64,000 bases of DNA from Posidonia oceanica. Its lineage: Eukaryota; Streptophyta; Magnoliopsida; Alismatales; Posidoniaceae. The stretch's first letter is position 1. Each line of letters opens with the position of its first letter. The notes under the pieces are model-generated. The model was not told the origin of the DNA. It ran no database searches and saw only the letters and a program-made list of their open reading frames with translations. Positions 11,635 through 22,254 of the stretch are shown piece after piece. A program made the position numbers and the translations under genes. The DNA is taken from NCBI GenBank assembly GCA_037176725.1, contig JAZBRS010000011.1:8680001-8744000 (forward strand), given 5' to 3'.

Positions 11635-11651
11635 CACGAACTCAGGTAATG
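11635..11651 (+). promoter_or_regulatory. Candidate 5' splice donor in LTR B
   Basis: CACGAACTCAG/GTAATGG, GT at 11646. The exon-side 11 bases are identical to those in LTR A. Confidence 0.5.
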
Positions 11652-12119
11652 GACACTTCCTTTAGCTTCGTTACATGCCTCTCTTGCTTCCTAGCCTCCT
11701 TTTTGTGCATTTCGTGCCTTGTGCACCTTTTTGCCTCGCCAGACTCCATCTTCTTCCCCGGCACCGTCCACCAGCCGCGAGTGAGCTCCGCCACACCAAA
11801 CGCTCCCCTCGCCTCCAAATCGCCTCTTCGGACCTCTAGAAGCTCGGCCATGAGCGGAGCGAGCCCAGCCAACGCCAGCAGCTCCTCCACCGCAGTCCTG
11901 CCTACAGTTGTTCACTGAGGTCAACAGAGCACTCCAGACACCGTCGCGTGCCGCTCATGCCTCCCTCACCTCCGGACAAATCGCCTTCAGCCCCCAGATG
12001 CCTCGGCTTGGCCGGAAGCGCGTCGGACCGCCGCCACTGCCCCCTTCTTCTCCGGCGTAGTTCTGCAGTGTCGGGCGACACTATAGAACTATAGCAGCTT
12101 AAGTTTTATTTTGATATTT

Positions 12120-12800
12120 TGCTGCATTGAAATAAAGACTAGCTATTTACTTTCTTTTCATTTAGGTCCTAATTTGATTTAGATTTCATTTAAATCATAT
12201 TTAGAATCATACTACATTGCATTTTAATCCAACATCTTACTTTTATTGCATTTTAATCCATTATGCATTCATTTAAATGCATTTTTAAAGTATATTGCAA
12301 TGTAAAAAAGCCCAGTAACTTATTTTAATTGCATTTAAGTCCATTGTGCGTTCATCAATCATTTAAATGCATTTTTAAACTATATTACATTGTAGAAAGG
12401 CCATGTGATTTAGTTTATTTGCATTTAGTCCAGCTGCATACATTCATTTCATTTAAATGAGCATTTAAACCATACTGCATTATTGTAAAGTCCTGCACTT
12501 TATTATATTTGCATGTAGGTCCTGTGCATATGCATACATTCATTTAAATGAGCATTTAAATCATATTGCATTGCTGTTAAATCCTGCAGGTTTATATATT
12601 TGCATATAAGTCCTGTTGCATGCATTCATTCATTTAAATCACACTTAAACTATATTGCATTTATGCTTGCATTGCATTTAAGTCCTGCATTATAGTTTTA
12701 CTGCATATAGGTCCTGCAGTTGCATCATGCCACATTGCATTTAGGTCCAGCAGCTTAGTTTTATTGCATTTAGGTCCAGAACCTAACCATTGCATGCATA
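12120..12800 (+). repeat. Degenerate A+T-rich repeats in LTR B
   Basis: Loose repeats of TTTATTGCATTTAGGTCC and CATTCATTTAAAT words, spacing about 80-100 bp, related to the arrays in LTR A but less regular. Confidence 0.6.
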
Positions 12801-13384
12801 TCATGTCATGGGCATTTTGCATGTTGCCCCCTACCTTTTGGGCACACTGCATGTTGCCCCCTACCTTTTGCCATAGCGCATATTGCCTCTTACATTCTGC
12901 CATATTGCATACAGACCCCTACATTTTGGTCGTATTGCATTAGGCCCTGCACTTGGCCCCTATTGCATCAGTGAGCCACTACATCTCATCCATTGCATCG
13001 TAACTTGCATTACATGCATTGTTTTCCCGATCTGTCTTCTCGAGCATATAGACTAGGCTTTATCGGTCGATTTCCCCTTGCTTGTCGCATCCTTGCATTG
13101 TATGGTTTTCCGTCGGTGTTTTGTTTTCCCCTTGCATGTCGCATCCTTGCATTGAATGATTTTCCTCTGACGTTTTGTTTCTCGCCTGCATTGCATCTAG
13201 AGCGATGATGATTACTGTTTGGAGTTCTTACGAAGCAAGGCCCGCCCCGTTCGGAACCCTGACAGCGTTGCTGAGCACATAGATTGCATGTTTTGTTTTC
13301 CCTCATGCATCATGACATCTTAAGCAAACATTTAAGCATACATAAACATTCATGGCATAGCATAGCATAGCATTCATTCCGCAC

Positions 13385-13655
13385 ATGCGAGCGAGATTAG
13401 CCTAGAAAGACTGCTCCTTGGGCATATTGGGGGTGCCTAACACCTTCTCCATGAGTAACAGGAGTCCTTACCCTTTCTCTTCGCCCGCAATGACCATTGT
13501 GTCTACATCCATTAGCACGAGTCATATATTTTGCATCATATCGCATGCATAGCATTGTTATCCTCGGTTTTCCTCGTCTTCCGACAATAGACTAGGTGGC
13601 GACTCCCTTTTGCTTTATTCGTCTTCCGACAATAAACTAGGTGGCGACTTCCTTT
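13385..13655 (+). promoter_or_regulatory. Conserved distal LTR block (copy in B) with tandem duplication
   Basis: Same ordered words as 10430-10649. Its end, from GTCTTCCGACAATA through GGTGGCGACT to TTTTGCTTTAT, is duplicated in tandem. This gives two primer-site-like words, TGGCGACTCC at 13597 and TGGCGACTTC at 13642. Confidence 0.75.
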
Positions 13656-13817
13656 TGCTTTATCTTCTTATTTCCCATATCATTTTATCGGTGTTTTCCT
13701 CGAGTCGAACTCTCCTTGGATCTATCATTAGCCGTGGCCTTGTTCTCCCCTGGTTGTGCGCCTACGAGCTTTGGCAGCGTGCACCCACGTCACATTCGAG
13801 AGACGGTCACAGGAAAG

Positions 13818-13835
13818 TGGCGACTCCGCTGGGGA
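13818..13835 (+). other. Primer binding site of B (tRNA-Arg type)
   Basis: TGGCGACTCCGCTGGGGA, six bases after the LTR end. As I recall plant tRNA-Arg(ACG), its 3' end plus CCA is complementary to this; a tRNA database comparison would settle it. Confidence 0.8.
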
Positions 13836-14004
13836 AACCAGACTTGACCTTACCCTTTACTCTTTATCTTTTATCATTTTATCGGTGTTTTCCTCGAGTC
13901 GAACCTTCTTCAGATCCACCATTAGCTGTGGCCTTCTTCTCCCTCGGTCGGACGCCTACAAGCTTTGGCAGTGTGCACCCGCGTCGCATCGAGAGATGGT
14001 CACA

Positions 14005-14009
14005 AGTGG
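14005..14009 (+). repeat. Right target duplication of unit B
   Basis: AGTGG against GGTGG on the left (four of five). Part of it could also be the spacer of B's own primer site, so the call is tentative. Confidence 0.45.
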
Positions 14010-14169
14010 CGACTCCGAATTTGCTTTATCTTTGTTTTTCTGCCCTTTTCCAGTGTTTTTGAGTCGAGTTTCCTTCCTCGGATCCACCTGCTATCAGCAG
14101 CCTCTCATCGATCGATGCGTGCAAACTCTAGCAGCGTGCATGGACATGCCGATTTGACGGGTTGCTACA
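14010..14169 (+). mobile_element. 3' LTR of element A, last part
   Basis: Resumes at CGACTCCGAATTTGCTTTAT and matches the end of the G LTR (TTTTCGAGT, CGGA, GTGCATGGAC). It ends in GTTGCTACA at 14169, comparable with the ATTACTACA end of G. The next five bases, GAGGA, would be the target duplication of A; its partner is outside the window. Confidence 0.7.
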
Positions 14170-15233
14170 GAGGAGGGAAGCAACGGCAATGCAAATCAAA
14201 AGAAAAACTAAATGAACCAGGATGAGCCAAGCCACACACTCAATGGCTGGTGGCCTCTTGCGGGCGACGAACCCATCGCCGAACGGAGATGCAACAGCAA
14301 ACCAGAGGTGAAAACTTGACGAATCCAGGAAATTCATGCAAACTCTACCATCCATCGCTAGAGAAGATGAGTTCTAAACTAAAGGATGAGGCAACCTACC
14401 TGTGGGTGTGTCCGGCGGTGTTTCCCGATCGATGGCTGCATTCTCCCGAAGTGCGGGGCTCGGTCGATGATGGAGGCAGTGGAGGTCTAAGGATTGCTCT
14501 GAACCAGATGCTCTCACTCACTCGGGCTCTGGGTAAGGCTCAGGTGGTGGAAATGGGTTGCTCTTGGAAGTGGCTCTCGAAACTGGGTGTCAGGCAGTCT
14601 GTGACGGCTGTGTTTGAGGTGGCTGGAGACCGGTGGTTGCTTGGCTCAGGGATGCAAGGGAGCAAGAGAGCAAGAGCAGATGCCAAGAGGGTGCCAAGAG
14701 AGCCAAAGGGAGGATCTCGTCGAAGGAGGGTCTATTTTATAGGATGGGAAAGGCATGCAAACCGTTGATTGCTAGCGGTTTTTGAAAAGGGGTGGTTGGG
14801 ATTTTAGTGATAGGATTTGATGGGAATTAGTTTTGGCATGGAGGGTGCGATGGTCCAGAAACAATGAGGCTCACGCTCAAATCCATGCTGGCCAATGAGA
14901 AGCAAGGAATCCATGGTCCAAAAGTGAATGGACCACTTAATCCCTCAGTTGCAGCTACTGACACAGGACATCCGCAGTGTCTTTCAGCGAAACATAGCAG
15001 CGGTTCCTTCTCACGGTAGGTACAAGCAGGAGTTACCCACGACTTGTTTCCGTGGTTAGACTATTGCAGAGCCTGTTGCATGGATTCTAAGCCTAGTTCT
15101 TGGGTGTTTGGACCACCAATGGGCTTTGGGCTTTTGTTTTATGGTGTTAGAACAGGTTTGGGATGTTAGGCTTGGTTTGGTGAGTTGGTTAGGTCCGCCT
15201 CGACCGAGCACATTCTTCTAGAGAAAATCCGTC
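14170..15233 (-). mobile_element. Partial LTR D (same family as C, minus strand)
   Basis: Reverse complement of the first part of LTR C (about 22285-23320). Shared words include GGCGATGGGTT, TTGAGTGTGTGGCTTGGC and, at the far end, CCGAGCACATTCTTCT. The LTR start is lost at about 15233 and the 3' side is cut by element A. On the minus strand it keeps a TATA-like CTATAAAATA (14732-14741) and a splice donor CACAG/GTAGGTT (GT at 14399-14398). The ORF at 14250-14768 is on the opposite strand to the element and has no family likeness. Confidence 0.7.
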
Positions 15234-15313
15234 GCTGTTGCAGCCAATACAAGGAGGCATTGCCACAAACATCCCGGGGACATATACTGGCAACCAACAA
15301 TATGATCGAGCTC
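15234..15313. other. Short unassigned stretch
   Basis: Eighty bases with no recognised similarity to the flanking LTRs. Confidence 0.4.
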
Positions 15314-15734
15314 TAGTAGGACATGTTTCGTTTTAGGCACTCTCCTATTTTTTTCTTAGGTCACGCCACACCATATCATCTTTCATACGGCTATAGAGAC
15401 CTTTCACTCTATCTTCAAACTCTCATGGGACACATTTACTAACTTTGGTTGTAAAACGCACAACGTCCTACGTTCAACATAAAATGCAGACTATGCAGCG
15501 TTTTACATTGAATGCTCAAACACTTGCGTTTTACAGGTGCAGTTTATTTTCCTCCCATTCTAGTCAAACCTTCATTTTTTCGGACTTGAATTAATTTTTC
15601 ATTATTTTAAACAAGTCCACGTGCCTTATTTTGAGGTCTTTATTAACTGATTTGAATGACCCAATTGACCACAATGATCTAGCACTCATATTTGGCAAGT
15701 TTGCAGCCTGAGGGTGTAAAACGCAAGGATAGCT

Positions 15735-15765
15735 GCGTTCTACATAGAACGCATGTCAGTCTACG
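15735..15765 (+). promoter_or_regulatory. Perfect dyad GCGTTCTA-CA-TAGAACGC
   Basis: Eight-base perfect inverted repeat with a two-base centre at about 15742-15759. A near copy, ACGTTCTACATAGAACGC, lies at about 15975-15992. It is the clearest member of a motif family spread over F LTRs and the three gene promoters at 56.7-62.8 kb. Confidence 0.7.
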
Positions 15766-16090
15766 TTTTGCACCAGACAATTGTGCTCTCCACGCCTTCC
15801 ACTTTCCATTTTGGAATAATTTTGAATTCAAATTATTTCCATTTAAGGATAATCCTGTTGATCATGCGTAGACTTAATCAAACTTTATTGTGCTTAATTC
15901 TCCATTAATGAGTGGAATATTCCATCATTAAATGAGACTAGTTGTCTGGAGGTTGTAAAATGTAGCTTTTGCTACGTTCTACATAGAACGCTTAGTTTCA
16001 TGTGATTTACGCCTTAGAAATGGAAATTGCTTGCTGCAGTAGGATTGCCTTGCCAATTTTGGAGTACTTGCCTTTCTTTGATCTTCCCAC

Positions 16091-16104
16091 GCCTCTATAA
16101 ATAC
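16091..16104 (+). promoter_or_regulatory. TATA box of F-plus LTR
   Basis: GCCTCTATAAATACTC, about 90 bp downstream of the dyad cluster. Confidence 0.6.
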
Positions 16105-16743
16105 TCTAGGACCTCAACCTTTGAGAGGAGAGGAAATTTGGACAGATTTCAGAGTTAGAGAGCAATTGGGACAGAATTTGAAGAGAGGAACTTTGAGAGG
16201 AAATTGGGTGTGAAAAAAAAAAAAGAGAGAAAAGAAAGAGAATAAGATTTTTGTTTCCAGCAATACTGACTCACCCCACAAATCCATGCATGTGATTCAT
16301 AAATTAAAAGGGGGTTTCCTTTTAGTGTTTTGCATTTTTTACATGCTTTGCATTTTATAGCTAAGCATTTACACATAGTTGCAACCAGGGGATAAAACCC
16401 CTGGGTTAGTATCTTTTTATTTGTAATTATAGTTTGCTCTTTTGATCTGTTTACTACACCATATTAATCCACGTATTTTGATTTTGCAAGGAAAAGAAAA
16501 GGAGGAAGTAGCTTACTGGCATGAGCACCCTTAGGCAATGCTAGCATTGTCCTAAGGTAGTTGAGCCCACTACAACCACAAATCTCCCTAAGGCGTCTCA
16601 AGGGCCAGCGAAAGCGAACTGAGAGTGGTGATTACAACAGCTTCAACATCCGTAGAGGGGAGGAGTCGTACATAAACAAAGGGACACCAAGAGAGTGTAA
16701 ACGAAATCGAGCACCTTATGCCGAAAATCCCGTATCTAGAGAT

Positions 16744-16760
16744 TGGCGATTACGGTAGGA
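16744..16760 (+). other. Degenerate primer binding site of F-plus
   Basis: TGGCGATTACGGTAGGA, three bases after the LTR end, is a mutated form of TGGCGACTCCGCTGGGGA. Confidence 0.5.
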
Positions 16761-18340
16761 CGGTTAATAGTGCCCCCGTGCTAGGTGAGTATTCTCTTCA
16801 TCCTTTTCTATTTCTTTGCAATTTTACTTTCATTTCATGGATTTTTGAGCTCGTAGCGAAGTTCCTCTTTGTATGTTTTGAGGCACGACAACTCCTTGAT
16901 TGTGTGGGGTTTTTATATGCTTAAAAGTACATGCAACCACCTCTCATTTGGCTTTGCTTCTCGGGAGTAGAGGTGGTTGATTAAAAAAGACACGTTTCCT
17001 GACAAATTTTCTGTTAGAGTGTTAGACACGTAATTTACAGCGTCTTACGTAAAACGCAAGCGACTTTGTGTCTTACACTTCTGAACAGAAACCGTTCTTG
17101 TTTTCAAAGTTTTCCTTGATTTCTTTATACAACTGGCCTAGGGATTGAGGTGTGAGGTGATGGACTTTGTCGTAGGGACCGAAGCCTCAATTTTTGGGTG
17201 CTTTTTAGAAATAAAATAAAAAAATCGAATTGTTTTCTCTGTGACTTGCATGGCCCTCATGGGAACTAATTGTTTGAGTCTTCTCTTGGATTACACAAAA
17301 TAACCACTTAAGTCTTCAGCACCCCTATTGTGAAAGGCTTAAGAGAGGTGTTTGTATTGTCATTTGCTTTCATAAGGGTCACTCTTTCTCTCCCTTGGTT
17401 TCTGTGAAAGTAAATTATATTTCCAAGTTAAGAATTGCATTCTCCCTCCCCCCTTTTGTGGTTTGTTATGGTTTGTGTGTTTCATACGCGAGAGACCTGA
17501 CTAATCCTAGGTATGCTAAGCTCTACCTCTACGGGGTAGGGATCGAGTGTGCTCAAGGCTTCCCAAAGACCCTCAGGAGTTGAGGTAGGGGTAGTACTCA
17601 GAAGTGGAATCATTTACCCATTGTATGAGGATCCATAGATACCCTTGAAGAAAAGCATACCCAAGCCTAGGCACCTTGAGAGCAACACAGGTTTTAAAAT
17701 ACTAATAACAAAGTGAAACCATTAATAAAAATCATTTAATCGCTGTTTGAAAGTATTTCTGTGTAGTTGTGTTGAACGCGTATTTTTTCTACGTTTTACA
17801 TTAGAAGCAGAAACAACTGCGTTCAATGCTTTGTTAGATTTTCTCTTGAATTTTTGGATGTTTTGTGGGGAATGATGGATGTTTATAAATAGGTGATTTG
17901 TAGTCCAAATTTGAGACGATTTCCTTTGTTAGAAAGTTGTATTAGGTTGCAAGGAACAAAGTTATTGTAATTTATTTTTATTTTTTAGGACCTCTGTCGA
18001 GTTTTAGTGTCATGACTCTGTAAATAGTTTGTAAGAACATTGGAAATTGTTTTCATCAACCAATTCCCCTGGAAATTGGTGGAAGAGCAACTAGGAGTTA
18101 GTTGAATGCAGTAGAAACTGTGTTTTACACAGGGAACTGAATCAGGCCATTTTGAAGTATTAGATGCACAGTATTCTGCATCTAACATTGAATGCGTTCT
18201 TTCTTGTGCCCTACACATTTCAACCAGTTTTGAGCCTGCATTTAGCCCGAAGATCACATAGATGTCTTGCTTGGGCAATAATAGAGATTTGGTAGATACT
18301 AACAGCATTTCAGAAGAGGAGTCAATCCTAAGAATCTATT
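16761..18340 (+). other. F-plus leader/internal remnant
   Basis: No convincing coding frame. It contains further dyad-type motifs (17030-17075, 17771-17832, 18105-18200). One of these precedes a TATA-like TTTATAAATAGG at 17882-17893. Confidence 0.45.
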
Positions 18341-18960
18341 ACCCCATTATTGGAGAAGAATTGGATCCTGACTCGATCTAATACCAAGTCATGTGTCGTT
18401 TCCTTTATAGTAACATCAACAACCTTGATCCATCAGGGACATCAAATCAATAAGATCATGATTTCTACCATGGTCAACACTTCCCTAACGGAAGGCAACA
18501 AAGGTCCCGTCGCAAACCATATCTTTGAAGGTTTATACTAGGGACAGCTTAAAAATGTGCCATTGGATACTAAGCATCAGGAACAGAGAAAGGACTCAAA
18601 TGGAGGATTTCGAACAAGGACTAATCCTTTGTTCACAATAGGTGCTACATGATAAGTATAAAGAAAGAGTCAATCCACTATTCTTCGAGCAACCAGATCG
18701 GAACTTTCGTCACCAAGCTCCTCTTCGCCCCCATCAACTGGAGATGAACATGCAAAGCAGTAATCATCAACCATACGTCCACCTCTGTATTTGATGATCA
18801 TTGATTGGGCATTCCTATTCGGCATGAGTTTGGTATGTGTTGTGCATACGACTTGGGCTGGGGAACTGATTTAAAGGTTAGTAACTAACTTACTTCATGC
18901 AGAATTGAAACTCATGCAAAAACAACCTAGGGCAACTAGAGTGAGAAACTCCAACTTCTC
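18341..18960. other. Unassigned non-coding stretch
   Basis: I see no coding family, repeat or LTR similarity here. It may be F-plus internal sequence or the LINE 5' UTR. Confidence 0.3.
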
Positions 18961-19164
18961 TCTAGAATCCCCCCCTTGAGTTTGGTTTTCTTCACGCTAA
19001 GATTTTGGAGGGATTTTTCCCGCCAAGAACACCAGTGTGTAATCCATCTTGCAGCCCATTCCCGTCATGGCACGTGGAAACTTAGGCATGATTTGCGGTG
19101 GATTATGGCAAATAAGCTAATTCTCGAGCAGCCTAGGGCACTACTGCTTCCCACCCTTGGCGAC

Positions 19165-20283
19165 TTCATCCATGGAGGTGGTCAAGGAGGCAGAGGTAGG
19201 GGAAGGCTCTCCACTGGTTGTGATCTTCCCGAGAAGGAGTTGGTGGTCTAGCACCTGAGTCGTTGGATGTTGCTGGTTTGGACAAAGGTGAAAGAGTTGT
19301 GGATGAACCCTGTGGAGCAAATCCACTGAGTGGGGAGGCTCCACCGCAAGGGAGGGCTGGGTCAGGCTATGGCAGGAAACGGAGATCTCGATCTCGTGGT
19401 TCCAAAAGACGCCATGCCTCTTATTCTCGGTCTCATCCATGCTTTGATACCCATCCATGGCAGACAGCTTTGGTCACCTCTGCAAGCTCTGGGTGGGAGG
19501 ATTTTTTCAAGTCATCTACTCCCTCATCCTGCACATCGTTGGAATACATTCAGCCTAAGCATTTGGACGGCCAATTAGTCCAATGTTTCACTGAGAGTGA
19601 GGTTGAAGAAGCTATGGCAAAATGAAACCTGAGCCTCATGGGTTATGTAGTGGGTATGCGTGCCTATGCTCCAGCACTACTACCACATGTGAAGAGGCTT
19701 TGGAGGATAACTGGCTCTTTGGAGATCCTTCCTTGTGCTCATGGTTTTTTCCTTCGTAAGTTGTCTAGTGAGCAAGACAGGAACTATGTACTAGAGAATG
19801 GCCCTTGGTTTGTTAAACGGAAATCCATTGTTCTAAGAACCTGGTCACCGGATGCCAACTTTGAGAAGGACAAACTTACCTTGATCCCCATTTGGGTTAA
19901 GTTCCCCTACTTCCCTTTGAAGTTTTGGTGATCACAGCTTATCAGCAAAGCTGCCAGTCTTGTGGAGAAGCCCCTCGACATGGATGCCAAGACTGCGAAC
20001 GGGGAATGTGTTTACTATGACAGGGTGTGTGTGGATATTGAAGCCACCTTCACCTTCCCAGATACGGTTATGATGATCGGAAACTGTGGCCTAGAGCAAA
20101 TTGATGTGGACTATGAGTGGAGGCCTAAGGCTAGTCAGAGCTGTCAGCTGTGGCACTTTTGGACATGAAAATGGAGCCTGCAACGCACCTAATAGAGCAT
20201 CCTCAGTAGAGATAGAGCAGCAAGCAGCCATGGAAGAAGCCTCTACCTCTCCAACTAGAGTTTTAGAGATAGAGCATGCTTAA
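19165..20283 (+). pseudogene. LINE ORF1 pseudogene (DUF4283 plus CCHC-like knuckle)
   Basis: About 19480-19931 and 19934-20200 carry the DUF4283 pattern of plant LINE ORF1 proteins: VKRLWRITGSLEILP, GFFLRKLSSEQDRNYVLENG, GPWFVKRKSIVLRTWSP and IPIWVKFPYFPLKFW. A short linker follows, then YEWRPK leading into a Cys-rich stretch (GTFGHENGAC) typical of the attached zinc knuckle. The frame is broken by stops after EEAMAK (19623) and KFW (19929) and by a frameshift near 20120. ORF1 proteins of this class bind RNA and help assemble the LINE ribonucleoprotein. Assignment to DUF4283 is by pattern recognition. Confidence 0.7.
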
Positions 20284-20593
20284 CATCCACTGACAACGTC
20301 TGGAGATCAGGCCAGCAAGGCTGGTTCACATCTTGATGAGTTCTCTCATGTCCCCCTCAAACCAAGATGACCTATCCACAACCGAGAGTAGGCCACTGCT
20401 AGATCCAAAGTCCCCGACGAAGACATCAAACTCCTTTGCTATCCTTGCAATTAGTCCCGAGCCTACTGGAGTAATTCTGTCTAGAGTTAGTAGTAGGTTG
20501 AATTACCTGGTGGAAGATACTAAGCTCCAGATTCAGCATTAGTCCATTAATGTGGTTGAGAGGGGTAGACCTCTAGATTCTTCTCCACATCAA

Positions 20594-20750
20594 TGTTAGT
20601 TGCAGCATGGAATGTGCGGGGTGCCAATGGCAACAGCAAGAAGAGGATGCTGCAAGACTTTGCCTGCAATCACGCCCCCTTATCCTCTGTATTCTTGAAC
20701 ATAAGCTCAAAAAGCCGCAGATGCAGTGTACTATCATGTCCATCTATGGA
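20594..20750 (+). pseudogene. LINE ORF2 start (endonuclease N-terminus), truncated
   Basis: MLVAAWNVRGANGNSKKRML has the WNVRG signature that opens the APE-type endonuclease of plant LINE ORF2. Further on, LILCILEHKL in another frame equals the usual ILxLxExK step, so there is a frameshift. The ORF ends at the LTR E junction. Confidence 0.65.
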
Positions 20751-20753
20751 GTA

Positions 20754-22254
20754 CGTAGACACTCTGATTTGACACCACTAGTCGGAGACTCCTACGGAAG
20801 AACGTGCACTAGTCACAGCAAACCTAACCCACATCCCAAATCCAACCTACCACTCCAAAACCTACCCAACATCTTAAAACCCACCAAACCCTAAAACTAA
20901 TCCAGAACCAAAAGCTCAAAGCCCATTGATAGCCCAAACATGCATGGAAACAGGCTCAGGATCCGGTCAGTAGGCTCTGACCTAGCTCTAGCGCACCTAG
21001 CCAGTGTCTCCTTCTGGCATACCCCGGTAGTGCAAGTGCCAAGCATCAATAGCAGGCATACATCAGCAGTGCACATAGTCGGCGTGAAATACCGGCTAAA
21101 TGCCCTGTGCCAGTCTAAACACAATAGAGGATTGAGTTGTCATTACACATTTGGCACACCTAAATCTACCTTCCCATTGGCTCGCTTGGATTTGAGCATG
21201 GGCCATAATGTTCTGGGACTATCCAACCCTTCATCCCAATCTTAATTCCAATCAAATCCTTCCACTTGAATCCCAACCAATCATTGGCAAAGTCGTTATT
21301 CATCAACGACATCCCTCACTTCCAACACCTTATATAACAACACCCCAACTCCTACATGAGCTCCTCTCAGCTCTTGGCTGTGGCATTCTCTTGGCTCCCT
21401 GCTCTCCATTGCTCTTGCTCCCTAGCACTCCCGTAACCATCGAGCCTTCAGCACCTCCTTGCTCCCCGAGCTTCCTTTCGCCAGAGAGCAAACCACAGCC
21501 CAAACACCCCATTGAGAGCATCCATCCATCCAGCCAAGCAACCTCCCATTCCTCCCCTTCTCTAGACCTTCATAGTATGAGAGAGAGAGCCTGAGGGAGA
21601 CACATTGCGTCGGACCATCCATGCCATCCTCTGCAACCCAACTCTGCGTCTGATGCCACCGCCGCGACTGACGCACGTTGTGAACCACCGTCGAGGGAGA
21701 AAACACGTCCCTGTAGGTAAGACGACCTCCCTTGATATAGCAGTGTGTCCTCTTATACTTGTGTGCTTCCTTCATTTAGTTTTTACATTCGTTTCTTCTC
21801 ATTTTCATTTGTTCACCAGCATATAATGCATTGGGACGACTTCATGGCTTCGAGCGAGGCCATGTGCCGTTGAGCTCGAACGGGAGTCGTCCCTACATTG
21901 CTCATCCTCTTCCCGAAGCCACGGTGATGCCACGACGGTCTCTCCAGCCTTACCTCAGGCCGACCGTCCTCGCCATGGCAGACGAGTCCAGCACCTCTGA
22001 GTGGTGAAGCGAGGAGGTCACGTTTTGTTTTATCGCAAGGCATCACATCCATTCTATCATCTCAACCTCCCTTATCCTCCACAGTAAGTCACAGCTGCAT
22101 TTCATGGGTTCCCAGCCCATGCCATGGTCGGCGAACCCATCTCTTTCTGACGATGTGCGATGGAGGTGGGTGGAGTGTTCCATGCATCCTTGTTTCATTA
22201 TGATTGTAGTGGTTTGATCTCGAATATTCCCTCGAGCTTTATCAGTATGATTTC
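20754..22254 (+). mobile_element. Partial LTR E
   Basis: Starts CGTAGACACTCTGATTTG, a mutated TGTAGACAC start. It parallels LTR C through the CCTAACCC, AAAGCCCATTG and TTGGCTCCCT segments. A TATA-like TTATATAACA is at 21330-21339 and a splice donor CCCTGTAG/GTAAGACG at 21717. It stops at 22254 where C starts; its 3' part is not found in the window. Confidence 0.65.
22250..22254 (+). repeat. Target site of C in LTR E (one side)
   Basis: ATTTC precedes the start of C. The other side is lost because F-minus lies at the C internal border. Confidence 0.3.

Larger units (their letters stand above)
10650..14004 (+). mobile_element. Unit B: nested LTR with aberrant duplicated end
   Basis: Starts TGTAGACACCCCATTTTGTT. 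A full LTR runs to GGTCACA at 13811 and is followed by a primer site (13818-13835). Instead of an internal region, a second copy of the last 150 or so bp of the LTR follows (about 13858-14004), ending again in GGTCACA. B therefore looks like a recombination-reduced insert: one LTR plus primer site plus the terminal piece of the other LTR. It carries the same parts as LTR A: CCCA-rich start, GC-rich segment (11500-12060), splice donor at 11646, A+T repeats (12120-12800) and distal block (13385-13606). Confidence 0.72.
15314..16740 (+). mobile_element. LTR of element F-plus
   Basis: Starts near TAGTAGGACA, a degenerate form of TGTAGACA, and ends CGTATCTAGA, matching the ATATCCACA end of F-minus. 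Homology to F-minus runs along its length: ACCATATCATC near the start; GCATTTTATAGCTAAGCATT and GGATAAAACCCC in the middle; GAGCCCACTAC and CAAGGGCCAGCGAAAGC near the end. It holds dyad motifs (15453-16005) upstream of a TATA box at 16094. No ORF of interest. Confidence 0.72.
18961..20753 (+). mobile_element. Broken LINE (non-LTR retrotransposon)
   Basis: Plus-strand LINE with a decayed ORF1 and only the first 150 or so bp of ORF2. The 3' part (rest of endonuclease, reverse transcriptase, tail) is missing because LTR E begins at 20754. Plant LINEs are usually truncated at the 5' end, so loss of the 3' end here indicates a later insertion or deletion. The left border is uncertain. Confidence 0.65.

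Noticed and set aside
14250..14768. 172-codon plus-strand ORF
   Set aside because: Lies antisense in the partial LTR D; the matching part of LTR C has no equivalent conserved frame.
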